Shown here piece after piece: positions 1 to 7,316 of a stretch of DNA of 64,000 nt. The number at the start of each line of letters is the position of its first letter. Within the stretch, counting starts at the first letter, position 1. Made by a program: the position numbers and the translations under genes. Under the pieces are notes generated by a model. It did not search any database. It was given only the letters and a program-made list of their open reading frames with translations, and was not told the DNA's origin. The DNA comes from Glaciibacter superstes DSM 21135 (GTDB lineage: Bacteria; Actinomycetota; Actinomycetes; Actinomycetales; Microbacteriaceae): contig NZ_ATWH01000012.1 of NCBI RefSeq assembly GCF_000421145.1, positions 62,001-126,000 on the forward strand, written 5' to 3'.

Positions 1-926
1 GTGGCGGTTCCGGCACTGAGGGTGAGATCGATGGAGGTCGCGACGGCCACCGGTGTCTTTCGGCCGAACGGGATCCGTCCGACCGACAGGTCCGTCGCGA
101 CAAGGAGCGACCCCGGGCCTGCCGTCCCGGAGTTCCTGGCCGGATAGTGCGGTGGGATCCCCGGGACCCACACACCCGCCGACGCGAGCCGCTCCCCTTG
201 CGAGGACAACACCTCGTCGACCGGGCCATCCGCCAGCACTCCACCTTCCGGACTCAGCACGATGACACGATCGACGACATCTCGCCAGACCGCGACCCGA
301 TGCTCCACCACCACAAGAGTCGCGCCAGAACCACCAATCGAACGAACCACAGCATCACGAACCTCATTCACACCATGTGGATCGAGATTGGCAGTCGGTT
401 CGTCGAGGAGCACCAGGCCCGGTTGCATCGCGAGCACTCCCGCGAGAGCAAGTCGCTGTTTCTGTCCTCCGCTCAGCGTCGATGTCGGATGGCCCTGCGG
501 CAGATCAAGTCCTACGGCCTCAAGCGCGTGTGCAACCCGACGCCAGATTTCTTCCCGCGGAACGGCCAGGTTTTCACAACCGAAAGCGACATCGTCGCCC
601 ACTCTGGCCAACACCACCTGTGAGTCCGGATCTTGGAGAACAAGACCGACACGCCCCCGAGAGTCGGCGGGGTGCCTGCTGTCTATGCGCAATTCGCCTG
701 ATTCTTCGCCTTCCTCATCATCGCCGAGAACGCCGGCGAGGGCATGCAAGAGTGTGCTCTTGCCTGCCCCGCTCGATCCGAGGAGTAAGACTCGCTCCCC
801 CGGTGCGATTTCCAGATCGAGGTCGGAAACCGCGTCTGTAGTGCGTCCGGCGTGCCTCCAGCCCCACCCGCGGGCGCTGACGCGGGCGCCTTCCGCAGAC
901 GGTGACCCGGAGTCGCTGGATGACAT
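1..926 (-). CDS. ECF-type ABC transporter ATP-binding protein, double ATPase (YkoD-like), C-terminus outside window
   Basis: This is the ATPase of an energy-coupling-factor importer, probably for thiamine or its hydroxymethylpyrimidine (HMP) precursor. The first ATPase domain is complete: Walker A GSSGAGKST, signature LSGGQKQRL, Walker B LVLLDEPT and a switch histidine in VVEHR. About 80 residues later a second domain begins (DLSVGRIPFGRKTP) and leaves the window, so the protein is of the fused YkoD/CbiO2 type. The ATG at 924-926 lies 2 bp after the stop of the YkoE-like gene, so the two are co-transcribed and share the TPP riboswitch. Substrate is inferred from the riboswitch and partner. 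No strong ribosome binding site is visible, which suggests coupled translation. Confidence 0.9.
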   Translation of the reverse strand, partial: MSSSDSGSPSAEGARVSARGWGWRHAGRTTDAVSDLDLEIAPGERVLLLGSSGAGKSTLLHALAGVLGDDEEGEESGELRIDSRHPADSRGRVGLVLQDPDSQVVLARVGDDVAFGCENLAVPREEIWRRVAHALEAVGLDLPQGHPTSTLSGGQKQRLALAGVLAMQPGLVLLDEPTANLDPHGVNEVRDAVVRSIGGSGATLVVVEHRVAVWRDVVDRVIVLSPEGGVLADGPVDEVLSSQGERLASAGVWVPGIPPHYPARNSGTAGPGSLLVATDLSVGRIPFGRKTPVAVATSIDLTLSAGTA

Positions 927-928
927 AG

Positions 929-1591
929 TCAGGTCGTGACCGATGACCGTGCGTCTGGGCGCGAAGCCTCGCGCCCAGACGCGAATCTGCTTAAGGCGCC
1001 AGTCCTGGCCAGTCCGCGCACGGCCAGCCACGAGAGCAGGCCGGCAACGACAACACCGGAAACCACGGCCGACACGAAATAGACCACTTTGTATCCGAGT
1101 TCAAGCGCGGCATAACTGGTGAAAGTCGTGTCAAGCAAGCCGACGGCGACACCGGCACCGGCACCGGCCAGGAGCGCTACTCCCAACCTCCAGTTCGCGT
1201 AGAGGAACAGTGCAAGCACGATCTCAGCCCCCAGGCCTTCGACCACGCCCCAGATCAGCGTGGAGAAGCCCCATTGGGTGCCGACCAGCATCGACACCAC
1301 GGCGGCGACGACCTCCGTGTAAAGGGCGGCACCGGGCTTTCGAACAACCAACCCACCGAGAACGCCGGCGAATAACCAACCACCCGCCAGTAGCCCCTCG
1401 AGGCCGGGGGTGAAGGCGAGAAGGCCACTGAGCGGTGACCAGGCGAGTCCCCACGCCCAGAAGATGACGCCGCTGGCGACGCCGATGACGCTCGCCACCA
1501 CGATGTCGACGACCCTCCAGCGGAAGTTGCGTTTGGGCTTGGTGGTGGCCGATTCGCCTGATGCCGACGAGGTTGTTGCTGTTGCGTGCAC
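929..1591 (-). CDS. ECF transporter S component, YkoE-like (thiamine/HMP uptake)
   Basis: This is a 220-residue integral membrane protein with about five or six hydrophobic segments, for example VVDIVVASVIGVASGVIFWA and GLLAFTPGLEGLLAGG. It matches the substrate-binding S component YkoE, which partners with an ECF ATPase to import thiamine or its pyrimidine moiety. I chose the GTG at 1591 because AAAGGGG (1600-1606) lies 8 bases upstream. The longer open frame to 1717 would translate the riboswitch itself. The start lies just downstream of a TPP riboswitch, and its ribosome binding site is buried in a hairpin, so translational control by TPP is likely. Confidence 0.88.
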   Translation of the reverse strand: MHATATTSSASGESATTKPKRNFRWRVVDIVVASVIGVASGVIFWAWGLAWSPLSGLLAFTPGLEGLLAGGWLFAGVLGGLVVRKPGAALYTEVVAAVVSMLVGTQWGFSTLIWGVVEGLGAEIVLALFLYANWRLGVALLAGAGAGVAVGLLDTTFTSYAALELGYKVVYFVSAVVSGVVVAGLLSWLAVRGLARTGALSRFASGREASRPDARSSVTT

Positions 1592-1595
1592 TGTT

Positions 1596-1627
1596 CGTGC
1601 CCCTTTCGTATGTGAATACAGGGCACG
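1596..1627 (-). promoter_or_regulatory. Hairpin covering the ribosome binding site of the YkoE-like gene
   Basis: On the minus strand CGTGCCC (1621-1627) pairs perfectly with GGGCACG (1596-1602), with a nested GTAT/ATAC stem inside. The 3' arm contains most of the AAAGGGG ribosome binding site. It is the expected expression platform for a translation-blocking riboswitch. Confidence 0.65.
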
Positions 1628-1642
1628 GGTACGAGATGGTCT

Positions 1643-1731
1643 GCCTCCCTGCGCTGGCATTATCCAGATCAGGTTCGACGGTCGAAGCTTGAGAAGCTTC
1701 CTCTCAGCCCGGCTCACCGGACTCCCGTGTT
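1643..1731 (-). promoter_or_regulatory. TPP (thiamine pyrophosphate) riboswitch aptamer
   Basis: Read on the minus strand, the conserved TPP aptamer blocks appear in order: GGCTGAGAGG, then TCGAACCTGATC, then GGATAATGCCAGCG followed by AGGGA. A TATACT box at 1739-1744 lies just upstream and could be the -10 of its promoter. The aptamer controls the YkoE-like and ATPase genes downstream. Aptamer boundaries are approximate. Confidence 0.95.
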
Positions 1732-1805
1732 CGATCCAAGTATAGTCCGGCCTAGAATCAACGAATGAGGTCGACCGGTGTCACACCAAGCGCACTGGCA
1801 CGAGC

Positions 1806-2000
1806 ATGACCATCCTCGCCCCGCTCATCCTCGCCGGCGTGCTGATCGTGCTGCTGCGAGCCGCCATCATCCGTCAACGGAGGATTCGCCTCGGCCTGCC
1901 GGTGCGTGGCCCCTGGCATTTCCCACGCTGGCTACGCGCGCTCCCCGGCCGCGCTGCGCGAGTGCTACGCCGCTTCGCGCGTGGCACGCCTCCCGCGTAA
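1806..2000 (+). CDS. Possible small membrane protein (64 aa)
   Basis: An ATG-initiated frame begins with a hydrophobic stretch (MTILAPLILAGVLIVLL) followed by an arginine-rich tail, as in a single-pass small membrane protein. No clear ribosome binding site precedes it. Its last codons fall in a 33-bp sequence that recurs at 21648-21680, which weakens the case for a real C-terminus. I do not recognise a family; it may be chance in GC-rich DNA. Confidence 0.3.
   Translation: MTILAPLILAGVLIVLLRAAIIRQRRIRLGLPVRGPWHFPRWLRALPGRAARVLRRFARGTPPA
1966..1998 (+). repeat. Dispersed 33-bp repeat, copy 1
   Basis: This segment matches 21648-21680 at 29 of 33 positions. It overlaps the end of the doubtful 64-residue reading frame. 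Confidence 0.6.
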
Positions 2001-2064
2001 CGGCCGCGTAACGGCGCACGACCCGCGCTCGCTCGAGCGGGAGCAGAGCTGGCCGCGGTGCCAG

Positions 2065-2409
2065 TTAGCGTTTGAGCGCGCGGATGATGCGAGCAAAGGC
2101 CTTGCCGGCCACCCAGACGAACGGAATTCCGACCGCGAGCAATGAGATCACATTCGGTTCGAAGCGCACCGTTCCACCGGACTTCACATAGGCGCCGATC
2201 GGGACCGACATCCCGCCACCGCCGCCACCGCTTGCGCCGCTTCCGCTCGAACCATCTGCCGGATCTTCGTCTCCGCCGGCGCCGAACCCGTACTGCACGA
2301 GGGCGACCGGGATGATGGTGACACCCTCCACTTCGACCGGTTCACCATAGGCACTGGTGACCCCGAAGGTGCGAGCGTTCTCTGCGAGTTTCACGGCGAG
2401 GTTCGTCAT
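2065..2409 (-). CDS. GerW/YtfJ-family protein (sporulation-protein-like, function unknown)
   Basis: The 114-residue protein has the GerW/YtfJ layout: an N-terminal GEPVEVEGVTIIPVALVQYGFGAG block, a Gly/Ser-rich linker (GSGASGGGGGG), a second conserved block and a C-terminal hydrophobic segment (ISLLAVGIPFVWVAGKAFARI). The family is named from Bacillus spore germination but is common in non-sporulating actinobacteria, where its role is unknown. The start ATG at 2409 is 6 bases after TAACCT, whose TAA is the dinB stop codon, suggesting leaderless expression rather than simple dinB read-through. Confidence 0.8.
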   Translation of the reverse strand: MTNLAVKLAENARTFGVTSAYGEPVEVEGVTIIPVALVQYGFGAGGDEDPADGSSGSGASGGGGGGMSVPIGAYVKSGGTVRFEPNVISLLAVGIPFVWVAGKAFARIIRALKR

Positions 2410-2415
2410 GCCTTC

Positions 2416-2421
2416 AGGTTA
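2416..2421 (-). promoter_or_regulatory. Candidate -10 box (TAACCT) for leaderless GerW-like gene
   Basis: TAACCT lies 6 bases before the ATG at 2409 and starts with the TAA stop codon of dinB. The spacing matches actinobacterial leaderless promoters. Confidence 0.4.
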
Positions 2422-3639
2422 CTCCCTGCCCGGTTTGAACAGTGAGGCCCGTTTCACGGCGCCACGGCCGAATTTCTCCGAAACCGAGTCGATGGCCAGT
2501 TCGGCCTCCCGCCAGTCGTCGTCCGGGTCCCACAGCCCCATCCCGAGCCCGTCACGTTCGCCCAGCTGTTCCATGCGGACACCGATAAGCCGCACCCTGA
2601 TTCCGGATGCCGCGAGGGCGTCGAAACTGGTCGCGGCTTCCTCATAGATTCGTCGGCCGACGTTGGTGGGCTCAGGAAGGGTGCGCGAACGCGTCACCGT
2701 GCTGAAGTCCGCGTACCGGAGCTTCAGTACCACGGTCCGGCCGACGAGCCCCCCGCGGCGGAGACGAGCGGCGACCTCATCGCTCAGTCGGAGAATCTCG
2801 CTGCGCAACGCGTGGACATCCGTCACGTCATGCTCAAACGTTACCTCGTGACCGACGCTCTTCTCCTCACGCTCGATGGTGACCACTCGCGGGTCACGGC
2901 CCCACGACAAGTCATGCAGTCGCTGGGCCCCCACCTCACCGAGGTTCGCCCGCAGCACAGACAGAGGTGTGTTCGCGATGTCTCCCACTGTCGTCAGTCC
3001 CAGCCGCGTGAGATTCTGCTCGGTTGCTGCCCCGACGCCCCAGAGAGCCCCGACGGGCAACGGATGCAGGAAGTCCAGCGTGTCCTCCGCCGGAATCACC
3101 AGCAGACCGTTCGGCTTTGCTCGACCTGAAGCGAGTTTGGCCACGAACTTCGTGGCGGCAGCACCGACCGAACAGGTCAGGCCGGTCTCAGCCTCCACTC
3201 GCTGACGGATCAGGTTACCGACCTGCAGTGGCGACCCGTGCACTAGACGGGCACCGGCAACATCGAGGAATGCCTCGTCGATCCCGAGGCGTTCGACCAG
3301 AGGGGTGAAGTCGTCGAAGATGCTCATCACCTGCCGGGACAGGTCTCGATAACGGTCGAAGTGTGGTTCGAGCACAATGGCATTCGGGCACCGTCGCAGG
3401 GCGAGCGACATCGGCATTGCCGAGTTCACGCCATAGCGCCGAGCGACGTAGTTCGCCGCCGTCACGACGGAACGGCCGCCGCGGTGACCGACCACCACCG
3501 GTTTGTCGACCAGCTCAGGGTGATCGAGCAGCTCGACAGAGGCGAAAAACGCGTCCAGGTCAATGTGCAGCACTGTTGCCGTGCTGTCGTCGAGCGGAGC
3601 AGTGGTGATCTGTCGTCCGCTGCCGTCCTGCTTGCTCAT
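2419..3639 (-). CDS. dinB: DNA polymerase IV (Y-family translesion polymerase)
   Basis: A 406-residue Y-family polymerase that copies past damaged bases. It shows the first catalytic motif HIDLDAFFASVE near residue 24 and the second, RLGIDEAFLDV, near residue 117. These carry the metal-binding acidic residues. Thumb and little-finger regions follow (VGHEVTFEHDV, RLIGVRMEQL). Length is somewhat above the usual 350 residues, as in actinobacterial homologues. The ATG at 3639 is 6 bases after TAGGGT and has no good ribosome binding site, so it may be leaderless. I found no LexA box upstream. Confidence 0.95.
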   Translation of the reverse strand: MSKQDGSGRQITTAPLDDSTATVLHIDLDAFFASVELLDHPELVDKPVVVGHRGGRSVVTAANYVARRYGVNSAMPMSLALRRCPNAIVLEPHFDRYRDLSRQVMSIFDDFTPLVERLGIDEAFLDVAGARLVHGSPLQVGNLIRQRVEAETGLTCSVGAAATKFVAKLASGRAKPNGLLVIPAEDTLDFLHPLPVGALWGVGAATEQNLTRLGLTTVGDIANTPLSVLRANLGEVGAQRLHDLSWGRDPRVVTIEREEKSVGHEVTFEHDVTDVHALRSEILRLSDEVAARLRRGGLVGRTVVLKLRYADFSTVTRSRTLPEPTNVGRRIYEEAATSFDALAASGIRVRLIGVRMEQLGERDGLGMGLWDPDDDWREAELAIDSVSEKFGRGAVKRASLFKPGRE

Positions 3640-3645
3640 GAACAG

Positions 3646-3651
3646 ACCCTA
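3646..3651 (-). promoter_or_regulatory. Candidate -10 box (TAGGGT) for leaderless dinB
   Basis: TAGGGT is followed by 6 bases and then the dinB ATG at 3639. A direct repeat of GACGAGTACCGG lies just upstream, at 3660-3684. Confidence 0.4.
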
Positions 3652-3804
3652 ACCCGCCCAGACGAGTACCGGTGACGAGTACCGGCGACGGCTGTCCGGG
3701 AATGACCGCGCCCCCACTGCAGTTGCACACCAGACACACCGAATCTCAGCACGGCGAATGACCGCTGTCGCGCCATGATGGCGTGATCACGAAGGGAATG
3801 CACG

Positions 3805-4365
3805 ATGACCTACGACTGGGTGGAACTCCAGAAACAGGCACACGACGAGTTCACGGCGCGCCTGGATGCCGTCACCGACTGGGACGCCCCGACACCAGAC
3901 TCGGAATGGAACGTGCGCGACCTGGTCAGGCACGTCATCCTCGAGCAGCAGTGGGTGCCGCCTCTCCTTCAGGGCCTCAGCCTTCGTGATGCCAAACGCA
4001 CCCTCGCGTCGCTCGGCGTGGACCTCGCCGCCGAGTGGCGAGCTCACTCTGCGGCTGCTACCAGGGCCTGGGAGTCCACTCCATCCAACGCCACGGTCGA
4101 GCTGTCTTACGACCGGGTGAGCGCAGAGGAGTATCTGCGCGAACAGGTGTCAGATGTCACGATCCACACCTGGGACCTCGCCCGCGCGACCGCGGCGAAC
4201 GAACGGATCGACGACGGGCTGGTCGCCGCCGTCTGGACGGTATTCGAGCCACAGCGCGACACCCTCGAGGCCAGTGGCCTGTTCAATTCGGAGGTACCAG
4301 TGCCGGAAGACGCGCCGCTCCAGTCGAGGCTGCTCGCGCTCACCGGTCGCGACGACCGACGCTAG
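3805..4365 (+). CDS. TIGR03086-family protein (DinB/maleylpyruvate isomerase-like metal-binding fold)
   Basis: A 186-residue protein of the mycothiol-dependent maleylpyruvate isomerase N-terminal/DinB superfamily. The N-terminal WNVRDLVRHVILEQQW and the later VSDVTIHTWDLARA carry the spaced histidines of the family's metal site. Members are often thiol-dependent enzymes, but this subfamily has no assigned reaction. AAGGGA lies 7 bases before the ATG. It is transcribed alone and ends 3 bp from the convergent folA stop. Confidence 0.8.
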   Translation: MTYDWVELQKQAHDEFTARLDAVTDWDAPTPDSEWNVRDLVRHVILEQQWVPPLLQGLSLRDAKRTLASLGVDLAAEWRAHSAAATRAWESTPSNATVELSYDRVSAEEYLREQVSDVTIHTWDLARATAANERIDDGLVAAVWTVFEPQRDTLEASGLFNSEVPVPEDAPLQSRLLALTGRDDRR

Positions 4366-4368
4366 GGG

Positions 4369-4869
4369 TCAGCCCTCGGCGGGCAGGTACCGTACGAATC
4401 GGTACTCCAGGCCTGTCCGCGAGGTGAACCAGCCTGCCTCAGGCTGCACGGATGCCGCGCGCCAGCCCTCTGGGATCACCGGCGCCCACGTGTCGCCTTC
4501 GAATTCCGCGTTGATCTCGGTGATCTCGAGAAGGTCTGCCCGTTCGAGCGTCTGCGCGTAGACCTCCGAACCGCCGATCACCCAGACCTCTCTCCCCTCC
4601 GCCAGCGCGAATGCCGCGTCGACCGAGTAGGCGACGGATGCGCCTGGCGCGGTAAAGCCAGGTCGGCGCGTGATCACGACGTTGAGCCGGTCGGAGAGCG
4701 GACGGAACCGCGGTGGGAGCGAGTCCCACGTTCGCCGACCCATGAGCACGGCGCCTGTTCCCGTGATCTCCTTGAAGTGCGCCATATCTTCTGGCAGGCG
4801 CCAGGGCATGACGCCGTCGTTGCCGATCACGCGATTCCGGCTCTCGGCCCAGACCAGGCCGACGGTCAC
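4369..4869 (-). CDS. folA: Dihydrofolate reductase
   Basis: Reduces dihydrofolate to tetrahydrofolate with NADPH, regenerating the cofactor spent by thymidylate synthase. At 166 residues it has the usual length. It begins [16 protein letters not shown], with the substrate-pocket stretch [18 protein letters not shown] and the NADPH-binding segments LMGRRTWDS and [11 protein letters not shown]. Its ATG overlaps the thyA stop by 4 bp (ATGA), so the two enzymes of the thymidylate cycle are translationally coupled. Confidence 0.97.
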   Translation of the reverse strand: MTVGLVWAESRNRVIGNDGVMPWRLPEDMAHFKEITGTGAVLMGRRTWDSLPPRFRPLSDRLNVVITRRPGFTAPGASVAYSVDAAFALAEGREVWVIGGSEVYAQTLERADLLEITEINAEFEGDTWAPVIPEGWRAASVQPEAGWFTSRTGLEYRFVRYLPAEG

Positions 4870-5675
4870 ACTGCGACCGCCCCACGGATCGCCGGGTGAT
4901 GTTGGTAATTCTCGAGGCTGAGATCCTCGAACCGGTAGTCGAAGACGCTGTCACGCCTGGTCGTGATGGCCAGGTTCGGAGAAGGATACGGTCTCCTGGT
5001 CAGCTGCTCCGTGACCTGGTCGACGTGGTTGTCGTAGATGTGGCAGTCGCCACCGGTCCAGACGAAGTCGCCGACTTCGAGCCCGGTCTGGGCAGCGATG
5101 AGGTGCGTGAGCAGCGCGTAGCTGGCGATGTTGAACGGCACCCCGAGGAACAAGTCGGCGCTTCGCTGGTACAGCTGGCACGACAGTTTGCCGTCTGCGA
5201 CGTAGAACTGAAAGAGTGCGTGGCAGGGAGCGAGCGCCATCTTCGGCAGTTCGGCGACGTTCCAGGCGGAGACGATCATGCGGCGCGAGTCCGGATCGGT
5301 GCGGATTGTCTCGATGACCTGGCTGATCTGATCGATGGCCTGTCCGTCGCTGGTCGGCCATGACCTCCATTGAACCCCGTACACCGGCCCGAGGTCGCCG
5401 TTCTCGTCTGCCCATTCGTTCCAGATGGTCACGCCGCGCTCGCGCAGCCAGTTCACGTTGCCGTCACCGCGCAGGAACCAGAGCAATTCCTGGGCAACGG
5501 ATGCGAAGTGCACGCGTTTGGTGGTAACCAGCGGAAACCCGGTGGACAGGTCAAAGCGAAGCTGGCGTCCGAACACGCTCCTGGTGCCGGTCCCTGTGCG
5601 ATCGGACTTGGGCGTGCCGTTTTCCAGCGTGTCCCTGAGGAGGTCTTCGTACGGGGTGGCGATCGTGTCAGTCAT
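4866..5675 (-). CDS. thyA: Thymidylate synthase (ThyA type)
   Basis: Converts dUMP to dTMP using methylene-tetrahydrofolate. The 269-residue protein shows the phosphate-binding [13 protein letters not shown], the nucleophile Cys151 in [12 protein letters not shown], and the folate/dUMP motif [14 protein letters not shown] chose the ATG at 5675 ([13 protein letters not shown]), which gives standard length; the frame continues upstream to 5816 with unrelated sequence. TACGAT lies 7 bases before this ATG, so the thyA-folA message is probably leaderless. Confidence 0.97.
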   Translation of the reverse strand: MTDTIATPYEDLLRDTLENGTPKSDRTGTGTRSVFGRQLRFDLSTGFPLVTTKRVHFASVAQELLWFLRGDGNVNWLRERGVTIWNEWADENGDLGPVYGVQWRSWPTSDGQAIDQISQVIETIRTDPDSRRMIVSAWNVAELPKMALAPCHALFQFYVADGKLSCQLYQRSADLFLGVPFNIASYALLTHLIAAQTGLEVGDFVWTGGDCHIYDNHVDQVTEQLTRRPYPSPNLAITTRRDSVFDYRFEDLSLENYQHHPAIRGAVAV

Positions 5676-5682
5676 CACTTCG

Positions 5683-5688
5683 ATCGTA
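5683..5688 (-). promoter_or_regulatory. Candidate -10 box (TACGAT) for leaderless thyA-folA
   Basis: TACGAT is followed by 7 bases and the thyA ATG at 5675, with no ribosome binding site between. Confidence 0.45.
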
Positions 5689-5780
5689 CGGTCTTCGGAG
5701 GCATTTGGGCTGCGCACCGCTCCAGCGAGCCGTGCATCGCGGTGGTCAGCCCCCGTACGAATGCGCGGGCACCCACAATT

Positions 5781-5814
5781 GTCGTGGGCACCCGAACTTT
5801 CGGGTGCCCACGAC
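5781..5814 (-). terminator. Long perfect hairpin between the gat operon and thyA
   Basis: A perfect 15-bp stem (5781-5795 with 5800-5814) closes a 4-base loop. It lies after the VIT1-family gene and before thyA, both on the minus strand, so it likely ends the gatCAB transcript. No clear run of U follows on the minus strand. Confidence 0.6.
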
Positions 5815-5892
5815 ATTTTCGCGCGCCGGGCGACTCGTCATCGGCGCAATCGCCCGGGCCGTGAGCGCCGGATGAGCTGCGTGGGGCGGCGC

Positions 5893-7011
5893 CTAGCCGA
5901 GGGTGGTGCCGAAGGCGAGGCCGAGCAGGTAGGTGACGGCCGCAGCCCCGAAGCCGATGAAGAGCTGGCGCAGTGCGCGCTTGAACGGCGGCGCACCGGA
6001 GAGGAGCCCGACGATGGCGCCTGTGGCCAGCAGCGCGAGCCCGACGAGCACGGCCGCAATAATGATCGCGAGAGCGCCCTGCCCACCGAACAGATAGGGC
6101 AGCACGGGGAGCAACGCGCCTGAGGCGAAGAAGAAGAAGCTTGAAACGGCGGCGCTCAGGCCGGTTCCGATGGTCTCGTTCTCGTCGATGTCAACCACCG
6201 CGCCCGCGGTGCCTGCGGCAACTGCCCCGGCATTCACCGGCCCGGTGACCAGGGAGGCTGTGCGGAGCACATCGCGTGCGTGCGAGGCCGCCGCGTCCGG
6301 CGACATTCCGCGTGCGCGGTAGACCAGCGTCAGTTCGTTCGCTTCGAGATCAAGGTGCGGAAGTGCTTCTGCCGTCTCCTGACTGGGGGTCGATGCTTCG
6401 AGGAGTTCGCGCTGAGACCTGACAGACACGTACTCCCCCGCTCCCATCGACAGGGCACCCGCCAAGAGCCCGGCGATGCCGGTGAAAAGAATCGTGACCG
6501 AGGGCACCCCGGTGGCGCCGATGCCGAGTACGAGTGCGAGGTTGCTGACGAGGCCGTCGTTGATTCCGAACACCGCAGCCCTGAACGTTCCAGACAGGCG
6601 CCGTCTCCCCCGCGCGGCGAGGCCCCTCACCACTTCCTCATGAATGCGTTCGTCAGCGGCCATGGCATCAGTTGCGTCGTCGTCCGCATCGTATGGCGAA
6701 CGCGATTCCGCCCGCTGGGCGAGTGCCAGAACAAACACAGAACCGAACCGGCGAGCAAGGAAACCGAGCAGGCGAGTGCGCACTGCTCCGCGTTGCCGCG
6801 TTCCGACCTGGTCTCCCAGGAGCACCCTCCAGTGCGCTTCGTGACGGCCTTCGGCCTCGGCAAGGGCGAGGAGGATCTCCCTCTCCTCGCCGTCGCGCCG
6901 GCCCGCCAAGTCGCGATAGACGGCGGCCTCGGCCTGTTCATCGGCGAGATAGCGGCGCCAGCGACGCACGTCGGCCTTGCTGGGGATGCGTTCGTTCGCC
7001 ACGGTGATCAT
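5893..7011 (-). CDS. VIT1/CCC1-family membrane transporter with ferritin-like N-terminal domain
   Basis: A 372-residue protein. The first ~130 residues are helical with ferritin-like Glu/His motifs (LADEQAEAAVYRDLAGRRDGEE, then EAEGRHEAHWRVLLGD). The rest is a CCC1/VIT1 membrane domain with several helices (FGINDGLVSNLALVLGIG, GAGEYVSVRSQREL). VIT1 relatives move ferrous iron or manganese across membranes, so iron/manganese export or detoxification is a reasonable inference. The ATG at 7011 overlaps the upstream gene's stop (ATGA), making it the last gene of the gatC-gatA-gatB operon. Confidence 0.88.
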   Translation of the reverse strand: MITVANERIPSKADVRRWRRYLADEQAEAAVYRDLAGRRDGEEREILLALAEAEGRHEAHWRVLLGDQVGTRQRGAVRTRLLGFLARRFGSVFVLALAQRAESRSPYDADDDATDAMAADERIHEEVVRGLAARGRRRLSGTFRAAVFGINDGLVSNLALVLGIGATGVPSVTILFTGIAGLLAGALSMGAGEYVSVRSQRELLEASTPSQETAEALPHLDLEANELTLVYRARGMSPDAAASHARDVLRTASLVTGPVNAGAVAAGTAGAVVDIDENETIGTGLSAAVSSFFFFASGALLPVLPYLFGGQGALAIIIAAVLVGLALLATGAIVGLLSGAPPFKRALRQLFIGFGAAAVTYLLGLAFGTTLG

Positions 7012-7313
7012 GCCTCTGGGGCAGCCTCGAGTCGGCTCTGCGGAACACGAGCCGTTTCGTGCGGCCCTGAGCCGTCGAGGCCGTAAAACGGCTCTTCGAA
7101 CTGCACCACCCAAACCGCCTCCCTGACCATCGTCGGGGCATACAGCGCCAGCCCGGCGGCTGCTGCGTCCGCAATGATCACGCCGCCAGGGTCCTGGACG
7201 CCCTCTCCTGGATCCGCTTCACGATCGAGCCGGACCACTACCTGCACGCCGACACCGAAACGCGGCGGGGTCCCCGTCGCGGCGTCTGCACCGCGCTCCC
7301 GAGCCTTGCGCAT
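7008..7313 (-). CDS. Small protein of unknown function in the gat operon
   Basis: A 101-residue protein I do not recognise. It has a beta-rich pattern (VGVQVVVRLDREADPGEGV, GVIIADAAAAGLALYAPTMV, AVWVVQFEEPFY) and an acidic, low-complexity end. It begins 3 bp after the gatB stop, and its own stop overlaps the start of the transporter gene by ATGA, so it is embedded in the operon and very probably translated. Confidence 0.65.
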   Translation of the reverse strand: MRKARERGADAATGTPPRFGVGVQVVVRLDREADPGEGVQDPGGVIIADAAAAGLALYAPTMVREAVWVVQFEEPFYGLDGSGPHETARVPQSRLEAAPEA

Positions 7314-7316
7314 GGC

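Noticed and set aside
262..939. 225-residue plus-strand frame
   Set aside because: Antisense to the ABC ATPase gene, whose motifs are all present on the minus strand; low-complexity Ser/Arg product.
1592..1717. N-terminal extension of the YkoE-like gene
   Set aside because: It translates the TPP riboswitch and its linker; the GTG at 1591 has a proper ribosome binding site.
3640..3804. LexA/SOS box upstream of dinB
   Set aside because: No TCGAAC-N4-GTTCGA-like palindrome is present; only a short direct repeat.
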